Below, one piece after another: positions 10,326 through 21,603 of a stretch of DNA of 64,000 nucleotides (positions are counted from its first letter, which is position 1; every line of letters starts with the position of its first letter). The position numbers were made by a program, and so were the translations under genes. The notes beneath the pieces were generated by a model. That model had not been told where the DNA came from. It worked only from the letters and a program-made list of their open reading frames with translations, and made no database searches. This DNA is from Pachypanchax playfairii (taxonomy: Eukaryota > Chordata > Actinopteri > Cyprinodontiformes > Aplocheilidae), in assembly GCA_006937955.1 (NCBI GenBank), contig SSNP01000242.1:1-64000 (forward strand), read 5' to 3'.

Positions 10326-10617
10326 AGAGCAACTCACCCTTAACTAATGCAACCTTTCAGTTTCTGGGCATTTTTTGACATTTTCATGTAAACTTGTCGA
10401 ATTCTACATTTTTTTGGTTACAAAAAGTCTTAGTGCTGCCCTCTTAGGATTGAAAGGTGGCGCTAATCTTTAGCACTCTGGCTAAAAACCGGGAAGTGCA
10501 ACGTCAATCACAGCCCAGGCTACCATCCCCCCAGGGTCCTCAGTGATGCCTACTTTCAGCATTTTTCAAACAATGGCTGTAAGCAGGAAGATAATTTAGA
10601 GGGGGGTGAGTTGCTCT
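10326..10617. mobile_element. TTAA-flanked MITE (Kolobok/piggyBac type), complete
   Basis: Terminal inverted repeats AGAGCAACTCACCC / GGGTGAGTTGCTCT are flanked on both sides by TTAA (10322-10325 and 10618-10621). It is 292 bp long and non-coding. A diverged relative with the same internal block (tcttagtgctgccctcttagg) lies at about 48741-48975, and a third left end lies at 16569. TTAA duplication is shared by piggyBac and Kolobok transposons; which one mobilised it cannot be told from the sequence alone. Confidence 0.8.
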
Positions 10618-10674
10618 TTAAATATAGATTAAAGTGAACAGTCAGATCTGTAAACAATCCAACCTGAACTCTGA

Positions 10675-11799
10675 GGGCCTGATTTATCAACATTCCAAGT
10701 AAAGAGCTCAAAATTGTGTGCGCTGCAAAGGTTTTGCACCAAGGGCGTGTTCCTAATTTGCAGGTGATCTACTAAGATTGATTGCGTGTTAACCGGCTCA
10801 AAAAGCAATATTAAAATGAGGAGTTTGACTGCGCTATTCTCTTGCGGGCGCTAGAGAGGTGCAAACGGAAAATAAAATTTAAGTCATTGAAGCTTCAAAT
10901 ATGAGTGGAAGAGGCAAAATATATATATGGCTGAGCTGCAGCAAAAACATCTTCAGGCTCCACTCTGTGATGTTTTGACTGTTGTGCAACACAAAGCAAA
11001 CAACAGTGACCAGGGCAACCTGGTGCGTAAAGTGCCCCTCCAGTGCGGTCCAAACACCGACACCTGCTTTTCACGATGCAGTGCGCTCCACAATGTTTCT
11101 AGTGCGTATGTAGGCTAGATTATATCGATGTTACTCCTGAGCAGTCGGGTTGAGCAGGTGTTAGTAGGGAGGGGTAAAGGGGGTCTGTGCTACCTTAGGA
11201 ATAGATCTGGAGCTACTATTAGATTCATAAATGTGCGGAATGATATTTACAGCACGAATAACGTCACACACTAACCCAAGATCCATCTCCATATTCACCA
11301 TCTTTCAACCTCGTAAATATACCACTGTTTCTCAGAATGAAACAATTGTGAGCCTGGATAATTTGGCACAACGTCTGCATGACAAGTGCTTGGAAAATGT
11401 ATCTGCCCACGTAACACTGCATTCAAAACCTGTGACACACACTGGACCATCTACCCTGGGAGATGCAGCACTAACTGGAATGATCCAGACGTATGTTTGT
11501 GTCTTCACGCAACAATCGCTGCATCCATTTTTGCACTGAGTTAAGACGCTTTTCAAAGGCAGTAAAAATATGCGCAATATTAGAAACTGCAAACATTTCC
11601 AGGTTTGATAAATCACACTGAGCCTGGAACGCCCACTTACTTGTTTAAGCGCTAAAATGACTTTGTGCATCTTGCTTTAGGTTTAACAGGCGCAGATTTG
11701 CCTGCGCGCCATTAGTAAATCACCGCTGCTTGTTTTCGCGGCCGCTGAGCGGTTTGCGGTTGTTAAAACAGGCACAAACCGCTCAGATAAATCCGGCCC
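10675..11799. mobile_element. Harbinger-like non-autonomous element (3-bp TGA target duplication)
   Basis: Inverted ends GGGCCTGATTTAT / ATAAATCCGGCCC are flanked by TGA on each side (10672-10674 and 11800-11802). The 3-bp duplication and G-rich termini fit PIF/Harbinger. The 1.1-kb interior contains no recognisable transposase. Its subterminal sequence (agtaaatca, tgcgc-rich) resembles the style of the element at 37526-38806, which encodes a Myb-like Harbinger protein. Confidence 0.65.
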
Positions 11800-11802
11800 T
11801 GA

Positions 11803-12463
11803 ATGTTTTTTTTAGTGTTTTATATTTTACTGGTTTCTCTTGATGTTCTTCAATTAAAGGAATTTTATTGAAACAAATTTAGAGCCAGGAAAACCAATCA
11901 GACTGAATGTTAAGCTTGAAGAACCAAAAACAAAGCATAGGAGCGCTGAAGAGACACAGTGAGACATATTTAAAAATGTGAGGACCAAGCAACAACCCTA
12001 GGTTCTCCCCTGAGAACCAGGCCAAAATACTATGTGCACACCTGCCCACAATGATATCTGTGAGCTGGAACACCTACAAATAGTCTTATTTTAACTTACC
12101 ATAAAAATCCTGAATTACACACCAAGTCTAATAAGAGTCAAACACACAGTTTGTGTAAATGGAGGTAGTTTTATGCACAGACAACAAATAACTATATAGG
12201 CTAATATTATTTTACATGTTTCAAATCTAACCTGAATAAAATTTTTTGTAAAATTGTCCTATGTTCATTTGAACATTTTCCTCAGATACTCTTCAGTGAA
12301 GATGTGTTTCAAATCAGTTTTATAGTTTAAAACTATTAATTTTAACTGCTTTCTTTTTACATTTTCTGTTTTTATTTACTATCATAATTATGGGGATGCT
12401 AGTCGCTACGTCATCATAGCCAAAAACCTCACTTCCGTGTCCTGGCCAAATCACACTCACAAT
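11803..12463. other. AT-rich unassigned stretch
   Basis: Nothing recognised; no open frame of note and no repeat ends found. Confidence 0.35.
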
Positions 12464-12560
12464 TGTGCAGTGCTGTGTCGGTGTTGTAATAACAGAAGTG
12501 ATGTCAATAGGACGATATCTTACTACCGCTTTCCTCTGGACAAAAGCTTAAACTGATGCG
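12464..12560 (+). pseudogene. THAP zinc-finger N-terminal fragment
   Basis: One frame reads a C-x4-C-C-N-N-R-S-D pattern followed by I-S-Y-Y-R-F-P-L-D-K-S-L, the start of a THAP domain (C2CH zinc finger with the conserved F-P motif). It runs into a stop at 12554-12556 just before a donor-like GTAAGC at 12561. The central part of THAP (tryptophan and the second C-x2-H half) does not follow. A THAP C-terminal half lies 4.4 kb downstream at 16939. The two could be parts of one split gene, or fragments of separate transposon-borne THAP genes; the stop argues for decay. Confidence 0.45.
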
Positions 12561-12859
12561 GTAAGCCGGATCTTTGAGCATGAAAAATACATTAACCTGT
12601 TGTTGTTAAGATGGTGGTAAGGCCAGATAATTCATGATATTAAAATTTTATGCTGTTTACCTTACTGTGTTTCTAATAGTTTTTATCATGAACGTTTTGA
12701 ATTCATTCTGCCATTCAGGTTCCTTGAACCAGCTGTATACAATTAATAAGGAATCAGCAAATGGCAACTCAGCAGCTACTCATACTCTACAGAAGGTATC
12801 TGCCAATTAATGACAATTTTTTGTGGTTTAAAATGGTGATTCTTTTTATCTTCTGTTTT
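12561..12859. other. Unassigned stretch with a short Tc1-family remnant
   Basis: Mostly nothing recognised. The segment 12745-12780 (ataaggaatcagcaaatggc region) resembles part of the Tc1-like fragment at 62930-62970 and is probably a short remnant of that family. Confidence 0.3.
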
Positions 12860-12863
12860 TTAA

Positions 12864-14961
12864 AGAGGCCATTCCATTAAAAATGTTTTTTCTGAGTTTT
12901 CTGTTGAATATTTTAGCTCCACAGGTGTTCTGAGCTTTGTACTGGGTGTGAAAATGGCACAATAACTTCTCTTTCAGTTTTTATCTCTCAAACTAGGCAA
13001 GTGGCACCTGAGTTTGCTCCCTCTGCTCCAGGTGAACACTGTTGAATTTCACTGTTCACAAGTTTGAAAAGCCTGTATTTGCTACGTCACATCTACTTTG
13101 CTCATTAGTATTCATCAGCTTGTGCAACTGAAACCACGCCTAGCAGGCTGCTGGCTAAAAGCTGTAGCATAAGATGTATCAAACAGGAAGATACTCGGTG
13201 CGCTGTTGCCATGCGCTGCGGGGAACTAAACTGAATATATTTTGCTTTTTAAGCAGTTTCTACTTCTAATATTAATTAATGATTAATATTAATTATTAAA
13301 ATTGCTGAAAAGTTAGCTCATACTAATGTGCTAATATGCTAACTTGGGCTTTTTAAGATCTCCTTTGATATTGTAATAACCTTTCCTCTTTGTGCACAAA
13401 AAATGCTCACACAAAATAGTCAATTTAAAGAGTTTATTACAAAACATTGAACAAAGAACAAGTGTGTGAGTGTGTGAGAGAGAGAGGGATATTGGCTGCA
13501 GACGAAGCAGATAACAGTTTTAAATGCTCTTTGCACACAGCCTGCCCACAGCTGGCACAGCAGCGATGATGAAGGGACGTCTTGCCTGTGCAGAGATGGC
13601 ATCTCCGGCTTTTCATCCGCTCCATCTCTGCCTGGGCTGGACCTGCCTCCAGCCGCTCACCCTGAACCAAAGCCGCAGCGCTGCTGGTGCGTGGCAAGTG
13701 TGTGCGTCTTGCCATGGCCGGGCTCACCATGCGTTTCCCGAGCTCCTCCTTGAACAGCCTTCTTCTGAAGTTCTTCTTTACCAGGTTCCAAGTCGGTTCC
13801 ACGGACAGCAACAGCTCCAGGGCAATATATACGCTGACGTCAATCATGTTACTGAAAAGCGCCATGGGCCAGCATTTGGTCATGCTGTGGCAGGTGTATG
13901 TTGTGACAAGGCGGAGAGAAAAAAGAAGAGGAAACAGGACGTGTTAAAAACCACACTCTAGGATATTTCAGCTCAATCAGAATGAATTAACAATAAATAA
14001 ATTAGTGTTCAGAAGTTGTCCTAAAAAGATAAACAAAATCTGTTAATTTATGACATTGAAATATATACCTTGTCCAGATTGTCTACAGCCCCTTTGTAGT
14101 CGTGTATGATGGTGATGAGCTCCCCCCGCCGGTGCTTGGTGCTGATGAGAAGAACGTTCCGGCCGCGCTTTGGGACGTAACCAGCTGCTCGTCCACACAG
14201 ATTTCTTCTCCCGGGTTGTAGGCGAGAGGGAGCCGGGCCACCCAGAGGTCCCAAAATTGCCATTGGAGAGCGAGTTTGTCCGGTTGCCTGCGCTGGCGTG
14301 CTGGCCTGGTCAACCGGTCATCAAATCTAATTGCAGCTGTTAATGTAGTGAACCTTTTCAGGTACTACATCGTGGCCCTGAAAATCGGCCTTCCCGTTCT
14401 TCCCCCATCGAGAGGCTGCTGGTGGCTTTGCCCCGGGAGCGGTGCACTCCAGCGAGGATAAGCAGTTCAAAAAACCCCCGGAGCTCCACTGCATCCACGT
14501 CTGTCCAATTGGCATGTTTTCTCCTGCCATTCCGTGTTTGTGTGTTTAATTATTATTTTAAGGATCTCTTCAGTAAAAAAAAAAAAAAATTCGCAAACAA
14601 ACTAGCCTATGAGAGCAAGGTGTACTGTTTCCTGCCCCACTGCGCAAGGCAACGTCTGACGATCTCTCTTCCTGTTTGTTACGTCTTGTGCTAACAGCTT
14701 TTAGCTAGCAGCATGCTAGGCGTGGTTTCAATTGCGGGAGCTGACGAATACTAACAAACAAAGGAGTTGTGACAAAACAGATACAGGCCATTCGGACTCG
14801 GGAGAACTCGGGTTTTATCACAACCTGTGTAGTTTGAGAGATTAAAACTGAAAGATAAGTTTTTGACCTGTTTTCACATCCACTGTGAAGGTAAGAACAC
14901 TTGTGGAGCTAAAATATTCAACAAAAACCTCAGAAAAAATATTTTTTAAGGAAGGGACTCT
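12864..14961 (-). mobile_element. piggyBac-type transposon with decayed transposase
   Basis: The ends are inverted repeats (AGAGGCCATTCCATTAAAA at left; the complement with a few changes at right) flanked by TTAA at 12860-12863 and 14962-14965. Several hundred bp of each subterminal region also match each other in inverted orientation. The interior holds minus-strand piggyBac transposase pieces. A 574-bp non-autonomous relative lies at 46440-47013. The element sits between the two THAP fragments. Confidence 0.82.
13437..14313 (-). pseudogene. piggyBac transposase, internally deleted and frameshifted
   Basis: Reading from right to left: 14313-14150 gives W-D-L-W-V-x-x-L-P-L-x-Y-N-P-G and V-D-E-Q-L, the first catalytic aspartate region. 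A frame change then leads to a block with R-N-V-x-L-I-S-T and D-Y-K-G-A-V-D-N-L-D-K (about 14170-14064), the third catalytic aspartate region. The segment with the second catalytic aspartate is missing. A donor-like G-TATATA follows D-K at 14063, and the next block (13883-13437) reads T-K-C-W-P-M-A-L-F, then the cysteine-rich C-terminal zinc domain (C-x2-C, H-x2-C-C-x2-C, C-x3-H pattern). The acceptor before that block lacks AG. The protein cannot be active. Confidence 0.8.
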
Positions 14962-15209
14962 TTAAACTCAAAAAACACTTCCTAAATAAGCATAAAATGG
15001 ACGCCTTTAGCCAATCCGATTCCTCCTCACTGATTAATCGCACCTTCTCACTTAATGACTCCTCCCTTTTACTGCTTCTGCTACTTCCTTTTTTCCTTCA
15101 TACAACTTGATAGAACAGACTGGATTTCACAACTGTACACAGCACTTTCTGCTGTAAAGGAGCTGTACATGAACTTCATTGTGTTGTTTCAAATTCTTAT
15201 GCAGTTTAA

Positions 15210-15929
15210 GGCCCTGTCCCAATACCCGCACTTGCGCCCTTGCACACTTCAAATGCGCGTTCCCGATGAGGGGCGTAGGGTGTCTCGATTCTCCAAGAGT
15301 GGAGAGTCGTCCCCTTGGCTCCACCGCTTTCAAACGCTTGATCCGCACTTCGCCAAAGCCCGCATCAGAGCCGACTTCAGTGAAGGATATTACCCACAAT
15401 GCATTGCTGCGTGTGAATTTCGACGGAAGAAGAAGAAGAAGGTGGAACCATCCAGACCAAAAAAACGTTTTCTTAAGTGTAGACTGCAAATAATCAATAT
15501 TTGACTTTATTATCTAGATGTGTAATTTCAATCGATTGATTCTCTGTGTGATAGATGTGTCATTTATCTATAAACAATATAATTAATTAATAATGGTACT
15601 GACGTGTATTTTCGGACATGATACACTAACAGTTTAATCACTTATTCTGTCTTATACACCTCTTTTGGTTCCTGGGCTTCATTCTCCTCAAAATAAATGT
15701 TTGTTGGAGCTTTAAAATCATTTCTAGTATGAAAATAGCACAAACAGCGACCGGTACTGCCATTTTGGTTGTCATGAAGAAAGAACGCTGTGGCACGTAG
15801 TGCTCACTGTCCCAATACTGCTAATATGTGCGCACTTGTTCACTACGCACTTCGAACCCTTATATGCCCTTCTGCTAAGTGCACTACGTGGAAGACCGTG
15901 GGGTGCAGTGCGGGTATTGGGACAGGGCC
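15210..15929. mobile_element. MITE with 24-bp inverted ends and TAA target duplication
   Basis: Ends GGCCCTGTCCCAATACCCGC / GCGGGTATTGGGACAGGGCC are exact over more than 20 bp and are flanked by TAA (15207-15209 and 15930-15932). The element is 720 bp and non-coding; the TAA duplication fits PIF/Harbinger. The clean ends suggest a fairly recent insertion. Confidence 0.85.
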
Positions 15930-15999
15930 TAACTCTCAATTTCCTTCTTCTTTGTTAACTACTATTATAATATTAATAAAACTAATTATATTCATATCA

Positions 16000-16560
16000 T
16001 ACAGGTTTATAATAGTTAATCTTTTAAAATATTACAATTTAAAATGAAATATATTTTGCTTTTTTTAAGCAGTTTCTGCTTTTAATATAATAAATTATTA
16101 ATGTTAATCATTAATATTGCTGACAACTTAGCTCATGCTAATGTGATAATATGCTAACTTTAGATTTTTAAGATCTCCTTTGATGTTGTAATAACCTCTG
16201 CTATTTAAATTTTCAATTCTTAACAGTTAGCATTTGCTAATATTCAAGCTAATGCTAACTCCCATGCTCAGTGCATCAGCATTCTACTCATAAATGTGAT
16301 AATGATATATGTGAATGAAGCTCGTGTATATTCTGTTGAACATTGGCCCAGTGGTTAAAGCACTGGGTTGGAGAGCAGTCGGTGCAAGGTCAAATTCCAC
16401 TTCAACTTGTTAAAAAAAAAGATATGTGTAACCAACCTATTGTTTCCGATTAGGATTTAAAATATTCATAATTTTTATCTTATTTATTCAATAAATGATT
16501 AAACTTGCATGCTATGTAGCCTATTGTCTTTTTAATATTTTCTGTTTTAGACCTATTTTA
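16000..16560. other. AT-rich stretch with a short tRNA-like SINE remnant
   Basis: Mostly AT-rich unassigned DNA. At 16344-16405 a tRNA-like head is visible (cccagtggttaaagc as A box, aaggtcaaattcc as B box), with no recognisable body. Some text (about 16060-16215) repeats a block at 13245-13390 with the same 'agcagtttctactt...gctaatatgctaact' order, so a local duplication or repeat is present. Confidence 0.4.
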
Positions 16561-16568
16561 AACTTTAA

Positions 16569-16938
16569 AGAGCAACTAACCCCCAAATCAACATTTTTTT
16601 GCTGATAAACTGTCTAAACGGGTGTCTAGTAGTCTTAACTACACGTCCCAGTCATTATTTTGATATTTTAGTGCATATTTGTTAAAATCTTAACTTTAAG
16701 CCAAAAAGTGTCTGTGTGGCTCCCTCCTAAGGTTAAACAGTGTACTGCATTCGAATTTTGCGTCCAATTTGATGATTGGCTCTGACGTTCTTAAGATTTT
16801 GTGATGTGGCAGCTCTGCCGCTGCCGAGTATAAAAACGGCTCAGCCGTAGACACGCCTCGTAGCGAGTTGGAGTTTGAATAGAGAGCACTGCGAACATCT
16901 TTGAGTTTCAGGTTAGCGATTTGATAGCGATTTGACAA
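16569..16938 (+). mobile_element. Left end of a TTAA-flanked element (Kolobok-like)
   Basis: TTAA at 16565-16568 is followed by AGAGCAACTAACCCCC, the same terminus as the complete MITE at 10326. The subterminal region shares the 'ccctc.taaggttaaacagtg' block with the copy at 48880. A TATAAAA at about 16830 precedes G-C-rich sequence, so this may have been the promoter of the THAP gene just downstream. The right end was not found, so the element is probably truncated or interrupted. Confidence 0.5.
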
Positions 16939-19063
16939 CATTTTACCCGCGATTCCGTCACCAACTTGCTGGAGCATGAATGTGGCTTTGTGAAGAAGCT
17001 GGTTTTGAAGAGGGAGGCCGTCCCCGTTGCTCTTCCACGGCTGAGCCAAAGGCCACTGACACTGCTGCACCACCAACAAGAGGATTTATGGCGCCAGTCT
17101 GAGGTGAGTGAGCAACATAAGGAGCTAAAAACTGCTAAGAATTACATTTTACAAAGGTTGATTACAGCAGTGGTAATAGCAGTGTTTGTGGTTTATACCT
17201 GCAGTGTGAGACACTCGAATATTACCTTTTTCTGTCACCTTTGAATAGTATCTAGTATTTCAGTAATGCAAATGCTAAATTACAATATGAACGAGTCTGG
17301 GCGTTATGACACTGAGCTGCAAAGGTACAGGCATGGTATATCCACTATCCACTTTGTGTTGATATTTTATGCTGGGGTGCTGGTTTCAGGCCCGGAGTGG
17401 CTAATCGGGAGGACCGGGACAATTCCTGGTGGTCCGGTGATCGCTCCCTCCCTCCCTTTTTCTTTCCTTTTTTGCGGGCCGATGTTTAGTCATGTTTCTG
17501 TGTTGATCACGTAACCTACGCTGCTACCTGGTCCTGGGCCATTTTTTTTTTCTCTCAGTCGCACCTGACGTAACACGTCAGTGCGCTCAGCCAGCTGTGT
17601 TTACAGACGTAGAGTAGAAAGGTGGTGTGGTGAAGGCTTGATTTATAGAGAAAAGTTCTGGAAACAGGCGCAGCTAAATGTGCAAAATATTGGCAGCTTT
17701 TCCATTAAAACAAGCTGCTGTTACAAACAGCAGGCTTGAGTCAGAAGCAAGATCCACCAAGCACCAGCCATGAACCCACAATTGGGCAGATAGTATTACC
17801 CACTGACTGAATATTATTATAATAAAGTCTGGAGGCCTGCTAAGTATCCTCAGATGCTGGACAATTCAGCACTACATTTGTGAAACTGAATTGATCAGAA
17901 TTGTTTGTAAAAAGGGAGCTTGTACTGAGTTATGACCTAAAAATATGTTTGAGTGCCAGAAGCAGAGCCAGGAAGTGATGAGGAGATGCTCCTGTCAGTA
18001 GGCTGGTAGGAGCAGGTGAGCTGTTGTAACAGAGTATGTGAACTAGCAAGCATTGGATAACCACTTTCTATGAGTCTGTTGATAGTTTCAATCACACTCA
18101 GTCACAGAATATACATTTTCTTCTTATCCTCATCAAATATTGCTAAATCAATTACAGTGAATTAAGGCTTTATGTAACAGTGCACCATTGTAGATTTAAC
18201 ATGTAAGGTTAAGATTTTATGGTTTTAATAATAATAGGTTGTGATCTAAAATGGGCCGGTCTGAGACGTGGAACTCCAGGGCTGAAGATGAGTCCCACTC
18301 CGGCCCTGGCTGGTTTTGTGTTGTACTGTGTGCATGGTAACATCATATTACACATGATTTATATTGCCGAACCCATAAAACTAATTAGACAAGTATGGTT
18401 GTGCTGGTTGTTCAACCTTGTGCTCCACTCCTTGTTGTAGTTTATGTTCACTTATAGGAATTATATAGAAAGTGTACTACATAAACTTGCCCACTACAAA
18501 AGAGTACATTTATTTTCATTATTGTTAATGTGTTTTCAGCAACAAAGGTCTCGTGAAATTGGCTGTCAAACCGATCCATTCACTGGCAAGCAAGCATGTG
18601 TCCAGGCCAACTTGAACCCTTGTAGGCGAAGCAAAGGTGATTTCTCTTTTATCTATACAGTACACCGTTATAAATAATTTGAAGTAATCTATACTATTTT
18701 TGCTTGATACTATTACATGCTTAGGTAGTTGCTAATTGGTGCTAATATAAATGTGTGTTTTTTTTAATATATATATATATATATAGCCACCCAAGCCAGA
18801 GCCCCAAACTGGAGTGTGTCTTGTGCTACAGAGCGCTTGATTGCAATCCCTGAAATTCCTCAGGCCAGCTCCACACCTCTTAAAAGACAGAGGTTTGATG
18901 TGTCAGACCACAGCTTCCTTCTGGAAGGAAGTACAAGCTATGTGGACTGTTCAAGGTAAACAACAAATTATCTATAAAACAATTATGTAAATTTATGTAT
19001 GGTGTTCTGTTATTAAACTATCATACTATTAATTTTTATTTTTACTTTAGACTTCAGGACTGA
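16939..19063 (+). pseudogene. THAP-domain protein gene, four phase-compatible exon blocks (Kolobok-type transposase remnant?)
   Basis: Four blocks join in phase. Block 1 (16939-17103) reads H-F-T-R-D-S and L-V-L-K-R-E-A-V-P, the C-terminal half of a THAP domain, ending at GAG|GTGAGT. Block 2 (18540-18636) follows TTTTCAG and reads R-E-I-G-C-Q-T-D-P. Block 3 (18787-18955) follows an AG after a TA run and contains S-T-P-L-K-R-Q-R-F-D. Block 4 starts at 19051 after TTTAG and stops at 19061-19063. THAP proteins bind DNA through a C2CH zinc finger; this linker layout is common in fish THAP proteins tied to TTAA-type transposons. An in-frame TGA at 16933-16935, before H-F-T, suggests decay, and no catalytic domain follows. 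A host gene is possible but less likely. Confidence 0.5.
17387..18308. mobile_element. Non-autonomous hAT element with perfect 8-bp target duplication
   Basis: Ends CAGGCCCGGAGTGG / CCCACTCCGGCCCTG are inverted with few mismatches. The duplicated target GCTGGTTT is identical on both sides (17379-17386 and 18309-18316). The CAG-starting ends and 8-bp duplication identify a hAT element. It is 922 bp, non-coding, and lies in the intron between THAP blocks 1 and 2. Confidence 0.85.
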
Positions 19064-19415
19064 ATATCATGCATTCAGTAAGCTGACGTGCAACTGGAAC
19101 AACTGGGAGGAAATGAAACAGCCAAATTCAAGATTTTTCTGAGAGAAGTCAGTCCTGACTGCAGACTTTACCTGTCAGGGGAAGATAGAAGGCAATATAT
19201 GTTCTATCATATGTAAACCTCTGCTTGATATGTCAATACAGGATGTTATGACCATGGACTGACCAAGGTTTCTCCAGTACTAGCTGATTATATTGTCATA
19301 AAAAAAATGTTTAGTGTGGGGCTGCATGTGTGTACTATTGAATCTGACATGTTAAAGGTTGCCTCACACAGTTTTCAGAATTACGTACATTTTTTGGGAC
19401 TGTCCAAGCTGTCCC

Positions 19416-20124
19416 TGTCACGGGCTCAGTTAGTTTTGTGACCCACATTGCAGGAACTCAGACACAGACAGTACTCAGGTGCAAAAGTGAAGAGTTTATT
19501 TACAAAACTGTACAGTGTGAGAATGTGCTTGGTGGTCAGGTGCGTCAGGGGAGGTCTCAGCACTGTAACAGAAATGTTCGTTAGTTCCAGATCCAAACTA
19601 GAAGGTTCAGGTGATCGTGTGATGACTGATGAGGTTAACTCACGGGATGATGCAGGTAACTGAACTTGAAGGGAGGGAAGGTCCAGTGCGGTGCTGTGCA
19701 GGGAGGTGGTGAGTCCAGGGTCGGGTGAGGAGGCTGGAGGGAGACAGACAGGGTTCCAGGCGATCAGACACTGGACACGAAGAAATCCTCGGAGCACAAG
19801 GAGCAGGGTGAATAATCCTGGAGAAAGCAGGGTTGATGCACACAAGGAATAATCCAAACGTTTCTCAAAAATCTCAAAAGCACAGTTTCTTGGAATCACT
19901 AGGAATAAATATCAAAGGTTTGGCACAAGGGAGCTACCATTCAGGTCAACAACCAGGAGATGAATGAAGGTCTGCCTCTGGCTTAAGTAGCACCCTGCTC
20001 CTCATCAGTGCTGATCGCCACCAGGTGTTGTCAATCTGCCTCGCTCTCCAGGGTAGATCCTCACTGCAGAGAGAAGACTCACCCGACACAGAATACACAG
20101 CACACACAAACACTGAACCTGACA
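19416..20124 (-). mobile_element. Solo LTR with 5-bp target duplication
   Basis: The sequence begins TGTCACGGG and ends CCTGACA, and GTCCC is repeated at 19411-19415 and 20125-20129. A TTTATT near 19495 reads AATAAA on the minus strand, so transcription would run right to left. No internal retroviral sequence is present, which fits recombination between two LTRs. Class (Ty3 or ERV type) is not determined. Confidence 0.75.
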
Positions 20125-20269
20125 GTCCCTAGAGGACAGTGTAAGGAAATGTTGCATTCTCGCATTATGTATGACCAGAGTCAAATTGCCACTTTTTTTT
20201 TACTGTCACAGCTTACCATGATACTTATAAGGTGGTTTCAAAATCTGCATGATGTGATAACCACTGGTA

Positions 20270-21078
20270 TACACTCACCGGCCACTTTATTAGGTACACC
20301 ATGCTAGTAACGAGTTGGACCCCCTTTTGCCTTCAGAACTGCCTCAATTCTTCGTGGCATAGATTCAACAAGGTGCTGGAAGCATTCCTCAGAGAGTTTG
20401 GTCCATACTGACATGATGGCATCACACAGTTGGAGCAAATTTGTCGGCTGCACATCCATGATGCGAATCTCCCGTACCACCACATCCCAAAGATGCTCTA
20501 TTGGATTGAGATCTGGTGACTGTGGAGGCCATTTGAGTACAGTGAAATCATTGTCATGTTCAAGAAACCAGTCCGAGATGATTCCAGCTTTATGACATGG
20601 CGCATTATCCTGCTGAAAGTAGCCATCAGAAGTTGGGTACATTGTGGTCATAAAGGGATGGACATGGTCAGCAACAATACTCAGGTAGGCTGTGGCATTG
20701 TAACGATGCTCAATTGGAACCAAGGGGCCCAAAGAGTGCCAAGAAAATATTCCCCACACCATTACACCACCACCACCAGCCTGAACCGTTGATACATGGC
20801 AGGATGGATCCATGCTTTCATGTTGTTGATGCCAAATTCTGACCCTACCATCCGAATGTCGCAGCAGAAAACGAGACTCATCAGACCAGGCAACGTTTTT
20901 CCAATCTTCTATTGTCCAATTTCGATGAGCTTGTGCAAATTGTAGCCTCAGTTTCCTGTTCTTAGCTGAAAGGAGTGGCACCGGGCGTGGTCTTCTGCTG
21001 CTGTAGCCCATCTGCCTCAAAGTTCGACGTACTGTGCGTTCAGAGATGCTCTTCTGCCTACCTTGGTTGTAACGAGTG
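20270..21078 (-). mobile_element. Tc1/mariner-like element, cut by DIRS insertion
   Basis: The left end starts at a TA with cactcaccggccactttatt, followed by a large minus-strand transposase fragment. The element stops abruptly at 21078, where the DIRS copy begins at GTT. The missing half of this family is visible as a separate copy at 62881-63205. The Tc1 copy is therefore older than the DIRS insertion. Confidence 0.82.
20304..21020 (-). pseudogene. Tc1-like transposase, N-terminus lost
   Basis: The frame is open for 238 codons and carries the catalytic core: W-S-D-E-S-R-F (first Asp), Y-F-Q-Q-D-N-A-P-C-H (second Asp) and S-P-D-L-N-P-I-E-H-L-W (Glu), the DD34E spacing of Tc1 transposases. 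The N-terminal helix-turn-helix DNA-binding region is missing because the DIRS element replaced it at 21079. The C-terminus is complete. No frameshift is seen in what remains, so the copy was probably young when it was broken. Confidence 0.85.
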
Positions 21079-21389
21079 GTTCTCTATCATAGCATTCGTT
21101 TCGTGTCTCACTATGGGGAACGCCTCCTGCGTGACCTCATCAGAAGCTTGAATTTCATTACGCCAGCCCTCATAGGCTGGCCTTGTTGACGTCTATGTCA
21201 GACAGCCCCATCCCACCCAATAAAAGGGGCTGACATAGCTTACGTCGTCATTCAAAATTCTCTTCTCGCTTCTCACAGAAGTACGAGACAACTGCTAACT
21301 GGGTGCTAGGCTTAACTGTCCACCGATCGGGTGCACAACTCGGTCACCGGGCGCTTATTACCTGATACAGTTGTCTGCTAGCTATCGAA

Positions 21390-21520
21390 GAGTAGCAATA
21401 CTCCCGGTAACTAGCACGAGTCCGTGTTGGTAGCAATACCCACACGTACCACAAAAAAAAAAAATACGAGTAGCAATACTCCACATAAAGGGTAGCAATA
21501 CCCTGAAGTAGCAATACTTC
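21390..21520 (+). other. Array of five GCAA-loop hairpins in the DIRS leader, copy 1
   Basis: Five hairpins share the core GTA-GCAA-TAC but have different, always complementary outer pairs: 21390-21403 (GAGTA/TACTC), 21423-21446 (GGTA/TACC plus an outer CGTGT/ACACG after one mismatch), 21468-21481 (GAGTA/TACTC), 21489-21504 (AGGGTA/TACCCT) and 21505-21520 (GAAGTA/TACTTC). GCAA is a GNRA tetraloop. They lie in the untranslated leader upstream of the Gag-like start at 21604. Confidence 0.65.
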
Positions 21521-21603
21521 GCCTCGCCCTCGCGGTCTGTCACCTAGCTGCACAAGCTATATAAGGGCCCGAGTGCTAGCGCACACCACACTGCTAGCTA
21601 ACC

